Part shown: positions 6,034 through 7,516 of the stretch, piece after piece
Numbering within the stretch: position 1 is the first letter of the stretch
Layout of the letters: every line of letters starts with the position of its first letter
NCBI GenBank assembly: GCA_900769175.1
Contig: CAAGFP010000037.1
Span: forward strand, 1 to 7,516
DNA length: 7,516 bases
Direction: 5' to 3'
Source: Lachnospiraceae bacterium
GTDB lineage: Bacteria; Bacillota; Clostridia; Lachnospirales; Lachnospiraceae
The notes under the pieces: model-generated
Database searches by the model: none
What the model was told of the DNA's origin: nothing
What the model saw: the letters and a program-made list of their open reading frames with translations, nothing else
Translations under genes and position numbers: made by a program

Positions 6034-6159
6034 GCGTCAAAAAGCACAAATGACAAATGGCAGAAAAATGGTGGTATTTTTAATGGACAGCATTTTGGAT
6101 AAAGTAGAATTAAGAAAAGGCAATAGAAAGATGAACAACAAAAACATTGGAGTAATCAA

Positions 6160-6276
6160 ATGGGCAGATTTATTTTTTGGCTTAAGAGAAAAAAGAGAAT
6201 AGAGAAGAAAAAATGTGGTCAGTGTTGTTTGATGTGTCCGTATTATCGGGAGTGCAGAAACGATGGAGAGCTATAA
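6160..6276 (+). CDS. 38-residue basic Cys-rich small protein
   Basis: ATG 6160 is preceded by GGAG (6149-6152) at 7-nt spacing, and the frame runs 38 codons to TAA at 6274-6276. The product has an amphipathic, very basic N-terminus (MGRFIFWLKRKKR, then EKKK to 18) and a Cys cluster C19-x2-C22-C23-x2-C26-x5-C32, a pattern typical of a small zinc- or iron-binding knuckle. It has no signal peptide. It is 48 bp upstream of the membrane Cys/His protein and shares its direction, so it may head the same transcript, although no clear promoter was found. A competing 39-codon frame (6083-6202) overlaps it but has no recognisable motif. I do not recognise a named family. The Cys spacing and ribosome site are the support; its shortness limits certainty. 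Confidence 0.5.
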   Translation: MGRFIFWLKRKKRIEKKKCGQCCLMCPYYRECRNDGEL

Positions 6277-6324
6277 AGATTTCTTAAGGATAGAAATATG
6301 TGATTTTTGAAGGAGGAAACGATT

Positions 6325-6795
6325 ATGAATAGAAATGCAAATGGAATGAGTACAGGAATGGCAATTCTTTGCACCCTTGGGATTTTACTTTTTATTGGCT
6401 GGATCATAAATCTGGCTACACCAAAATGTATTAAGAGCGGGTGTGACAATGATGCTAAGGAAGGAAGTAGTTACTGTTACTTACATGATAATAGCACTTA
6501 TAGGTATAAGAGAAGCACCTCGTACAGCGGAAGCTCTAAAAGTTCCGGTAGTTCCTCAACTACTAAGAGTAGCAATACTTCTTCGAGCTCAAAGAGCAGT
6601 AGCACTACTTCAAACAGTAAGAAATCTTATTCATCCGGCAGTAGTTCTTCAAAGAAGAAGCAGAGTTCTATGGATTCTTATGATGATGGCTACAATGCGG
6701 TTTATGAGGACGATGATTACGACTGGGATCGCTATCAGAGCGATGATGACTATGCTGCCGGTGTGGATGATGCCATGGAAGATGAGGACTGGTAA
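6325..6795 (+). CDS. membrane-anchored Cys/His protein with Ser-rich stalk and acidic tail
   Basis: A 156-residue protein of modular design: one hydrophobic segment (about 12-31); immediately after it a likely metal knuckle C35-x4-C40-x10-C51-x2-H54 (CIKSGCDNDAKEGSSYCYLH); a low-complexity Ser/Thr/Lys stretch (about 57-118); then an acidic aromatic tail (119-156) with repeated D-x-Y units (DDGYNAVYEDDDYDWDRYQS, then DDDYAAGVDDAMEDEDW). If the basic residues around the anchor are cytosolic, the stalk faces inward, but orientation is not certain. Similar Cys-knuckle plus Ser-rich architecture is found among uncharacterised Lachnospiraceae proteins; no function is known to me. ATG 6325 is chosen for AAGGAGG about 9 nt upstream; a TTG at 6307 would place the ribosome site inside the gene. 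The next gene starts 17 bp after the stop, suggesting an operon. Confidence 0.8.
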   Translation: MNRNANGMSTGMAILCTLGILLFIGWIINLATPKCIKSGCDNDAKEGSSYCYLHDNSTYRYKRSTSYSGSSKSSGSSSTTKSSNTSSSSKSSSTTSNSKKSYSSGSSSSKKKQSSMDSYDDGYNAVYEDDDYDWDRYQSDDDYAAGVDDAMEDEDW

Positions 6796-6812
6796 ATCAA
6801 GGAGGGAAACTC

Positions 6813-7031
6813 ATGGATAAAAGTATATGGAGACAATGCAAAAGGAAGAACAGATATCGGGATGAACATACGGCAAATTATTATCGGAGAAGATTTGAAC
6901 AGGAGCGCGGTAAGAAACTGGATTATTACTGGTGTCCGTATTGTAATGGATTTCATCTGACCAGTGTTGAGATTAAGATAAAAGATTATGATTTCGAAGA
7001 AACGAGAAGACCGGTTATTGCAGTTGGCTGA
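6813..7031 (+). CDS. 72-residue CxxC-x3-H small protein
   Basis: The N-terminal part is rich in Arg and Tyr (residues 7-32), a predicted basic helix with C9. A zinc-ribbon-like end follows: YYWCPYCNGFHLTS with C41, C44 and H48. Together with C9 these give a possible C-C-C-H metal site. Small proteins ending in a W/Y-x-CPxCxxxHLT motif are common in phages, plasmids and integrative elements as well as chromosomes; their role is generally unknown, with nucleic-acid binding a reasonable inference from the basic helix. ATG 6813 has AAGGAGGG (about 6799-6806). It lies 17 bp after the membrane Cys/His gene and 23 bp before the EF-hand gene. Confidence 0.8.
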   Translation: MDKSIWRQCKRKNRYRDEHTANYYRRRFEQERGKKLDYYWCPYCNGFHLTSVEIKIKDYDFEETRRPVIAVG

Positions 7032-7054
7032 TTGATTTGGAAAGGGGAATGATT

Positions 7055-7351
7055 ATGGGATTTTTTGATAGAGATCCATTTGATTTCAATGGAGATGGTA
7101 AAATTGATGCTTTTGAATTGGATGCAGAATTGCAGATAATGGCAGGGAGCCGAGAGGAAGCGATTGCTCTGACGGGAGATGATACTTTCTATACCGGAAG
7201 CGATTCTTTGGAAGAGGATGAAGACGAGTTGACAGATGAACTTGAAATGGCTGGGCTTGATGTAGATGAACTTGAATACATGGATGAGGACGAACGCAGA
7301 GAGGCTCTGGAAGATGCAGGGCTGGATCCAGATGATTATGACGAATTTTAA
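7055..7351 (+). CDS. very acidic EF-hand-containing small protein
   Basis: A 98-residue protein with a complete 12-residue EF-hand calcium loop at 10-21, DFNGDGKIDAFE (D10, N12, D14, K16 backbone position, D18, E21), flanked by short helices. The rest is extremely acidic: 38 Asp/Glu against 5 Arg/Lys overall. The C-terminal part contains a 22-residue internal repeat, L-E-x-A-G-L-D-x-D at 63-71 and again at 85-93. No signal peptide or membrane segment is visible, so it appears cytosolic, unusual for a bacterial calcium binder. ATG 7055 is chosen because AAGGGG (7042-7047) precedes it by 7 nt; TTG 7037 and ATG 7049 are less well placed. The single canonical loop is clear; calcium buffering or sensing and any link with the upstream metal-knuckle proteins are inference. 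Confidence 0.8.
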   Translation: MGFFDRDPFDFNGDGKIDAFELDAELQIMAGSREEAIALTGDDTFYTGSDSLEEDEDELTDELEMAGLDVDELEYMDEDERREALEDAGLDPDDYDEF

Positions 7352-7354
7352 TGA

Positions 7355-7384
7355 GGAGGCAGGGAATTTGAATTTCCTGTCTTC
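7355..7384 (+). other. 12-bp hairpin after the EF-hand gene, enclosing an AGGAGG
   Basis: Positions 7355-7366 pair with 7373-7384 (three G-U pairs) around TTTGAA, starting 3 bp after the EF-hand stop. There is no T-run, so it is a poor terminator; it could protect the mRNA 3' end or pause transcription. Its 5' arm overlaps a strong ribosome-site sequence, AGGAGG (7354-7359), that has no start codon at proper spacing. Confidence 0.45.
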
Positions 7385-7486
7385 CTGTTATGATTGCTCC
7401 ATGGTTGTTCACGAACCAGGCAAATCAGGCTACCAGGTTCTGTCTCAGGAAAACAAACAAGAGTTGCGAGAAGTCGAAAGTTCCGT

Positions 7487-7515
7487 TTTACAAAATACAC
7501 ATAATTTGTTATAAT
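7487..7515 (+). promoter_or_regulatory. strong sigma-A-type promoter directed out of the window
   Basis: TTTACA (7487-7492; 5/6 to TTGACA) and a perfect TATAAT (7510-7515) are spaced by exactly 17 bp. It should drive a gene beyond the right edge. Between the EF-hand gene and this promoter (7352-7486) I see no supported gene; frames open there have no ribosome site. Confidence 0.75.
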
Positions 7516-7516
7516 A

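Larger units (their letters stand above)
5768..6159 (+). other. gene-poor intergenic region
   Basis: No convincing gene lies here on either strand. Open frames that cross it (+ strand 5984-6202, - strand 5835-6056) run through strong terminator hairpins and lack good ribosome sites at their starts. It holds an AT-rich inverted repeat (5826-5844) and two further intrinsic terminators (5883-5908, 5991-6033), suggesting remnants of lost transcription units or insertion points. No transposase, integrase or clear end repeats are visible. Confidence 0.5.

Noticed and set aside
5835..6056. - strand 73-codon frame
   Set aside because: It spans two + strand terminators and has no family resemblance or ribosome site.
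5984..6202. + strand 72-codon frame across the terminator at 5991-6033
   Set aside because: Its first part lies wholly in a strong terminator stem and it has no ribosome site at 5984. An internal ATG at 6083 with a GGTGG ahead gives a 39-codon alternative, but it has no recognisable motif and overlaps the better supported Cys-rich frame at 6160.
7266..7514. + strand 82-codon frame overlapping the EF-hand gene
   Set aside because: It lies in another frame of the EF-hand gene, has no ribosome site, and ends inside a consensus promoter.
7390..7516. Frame from ATG 7390 open to the window edge
   Set aside because: There is no ribosome site at normal spacing, it has atypical composition, and it runs through a consensus promoter.

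Overview
The window reads as a chromosome segment from a low-to-mid-GC member of the Bacillota, most probably a Lachnospiraceae-like gut Clostridia. The basis is strong AGGAGG ribosome sites, all supported genes on one strand, moderate AT-richness and the gene families present. The family-level placement is inference. AT-rich flanks (1-636 and 5725-6324) enclose a better-preserved, more GC-balanced block (637-5724).

Layout. Positions 2-214 hold the 3' end of an unrecognised gene. Next comes a promoter (248-276) driving a roughly 100-nt RNA that ends in a clean intrinsic terminator (339-381), followed by a 37-codon ORF of doubtful status. Positions 583-2369 encode a two-component system: an OmpR/PhoB-type response regulator that is broken by an internal deletion in this copy, overlapping an apparently intact sensor histidine kinase. 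Positions 2386-5760 form a separate transcription unit: operator/promoter, VTC (polyphosphate-polymerase-like) protein, DUF4956 membrane protein, large Cthe_2159-type (DUF4353) beta-helix lipoprotein, terminator. After a gene-poor stretch with three hairpins (5731-6033) there is a run of four small proteins: a Cys-rich peptide, a membrane-anchored Cys/His protein with a Ser-rich stalk, a CxxC-x3-H protein and a very acidic EF-hand protein. The window ends on a strong promoter (7487-7515) pointing out of it.

How the parts fit. The kinase/regulator promoter and the VTC operon promoter carry the same operator, CTTCAAT-N4-CTTCAAT (11-bp period), directly upstream of a -10 box with no recognisable -35. 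This is the arrangement expected for activation by an OmpR-family regulator. It implies that the two-component system controls both itself and the VTC operon. The VTC promoter is nested in a 12-bp perfect inverted repeat followed by six T residues, and the 3' arm of that repeat is the VTC gene's ribosome site. Read-through RNA from the kinase gene should therefore be terminated or translationally masked, while RNA started at the operon's own promoter begins inside the loop and escapes. Because the response regulator has lost the end of its receiver and the start of its DNA-binding domain, probably through recombination at a short GGGCAGAT repeat, the operon may be locked off in this genome unless another regulator substitutes. 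An assembly artefact at that junction must be excluded first.
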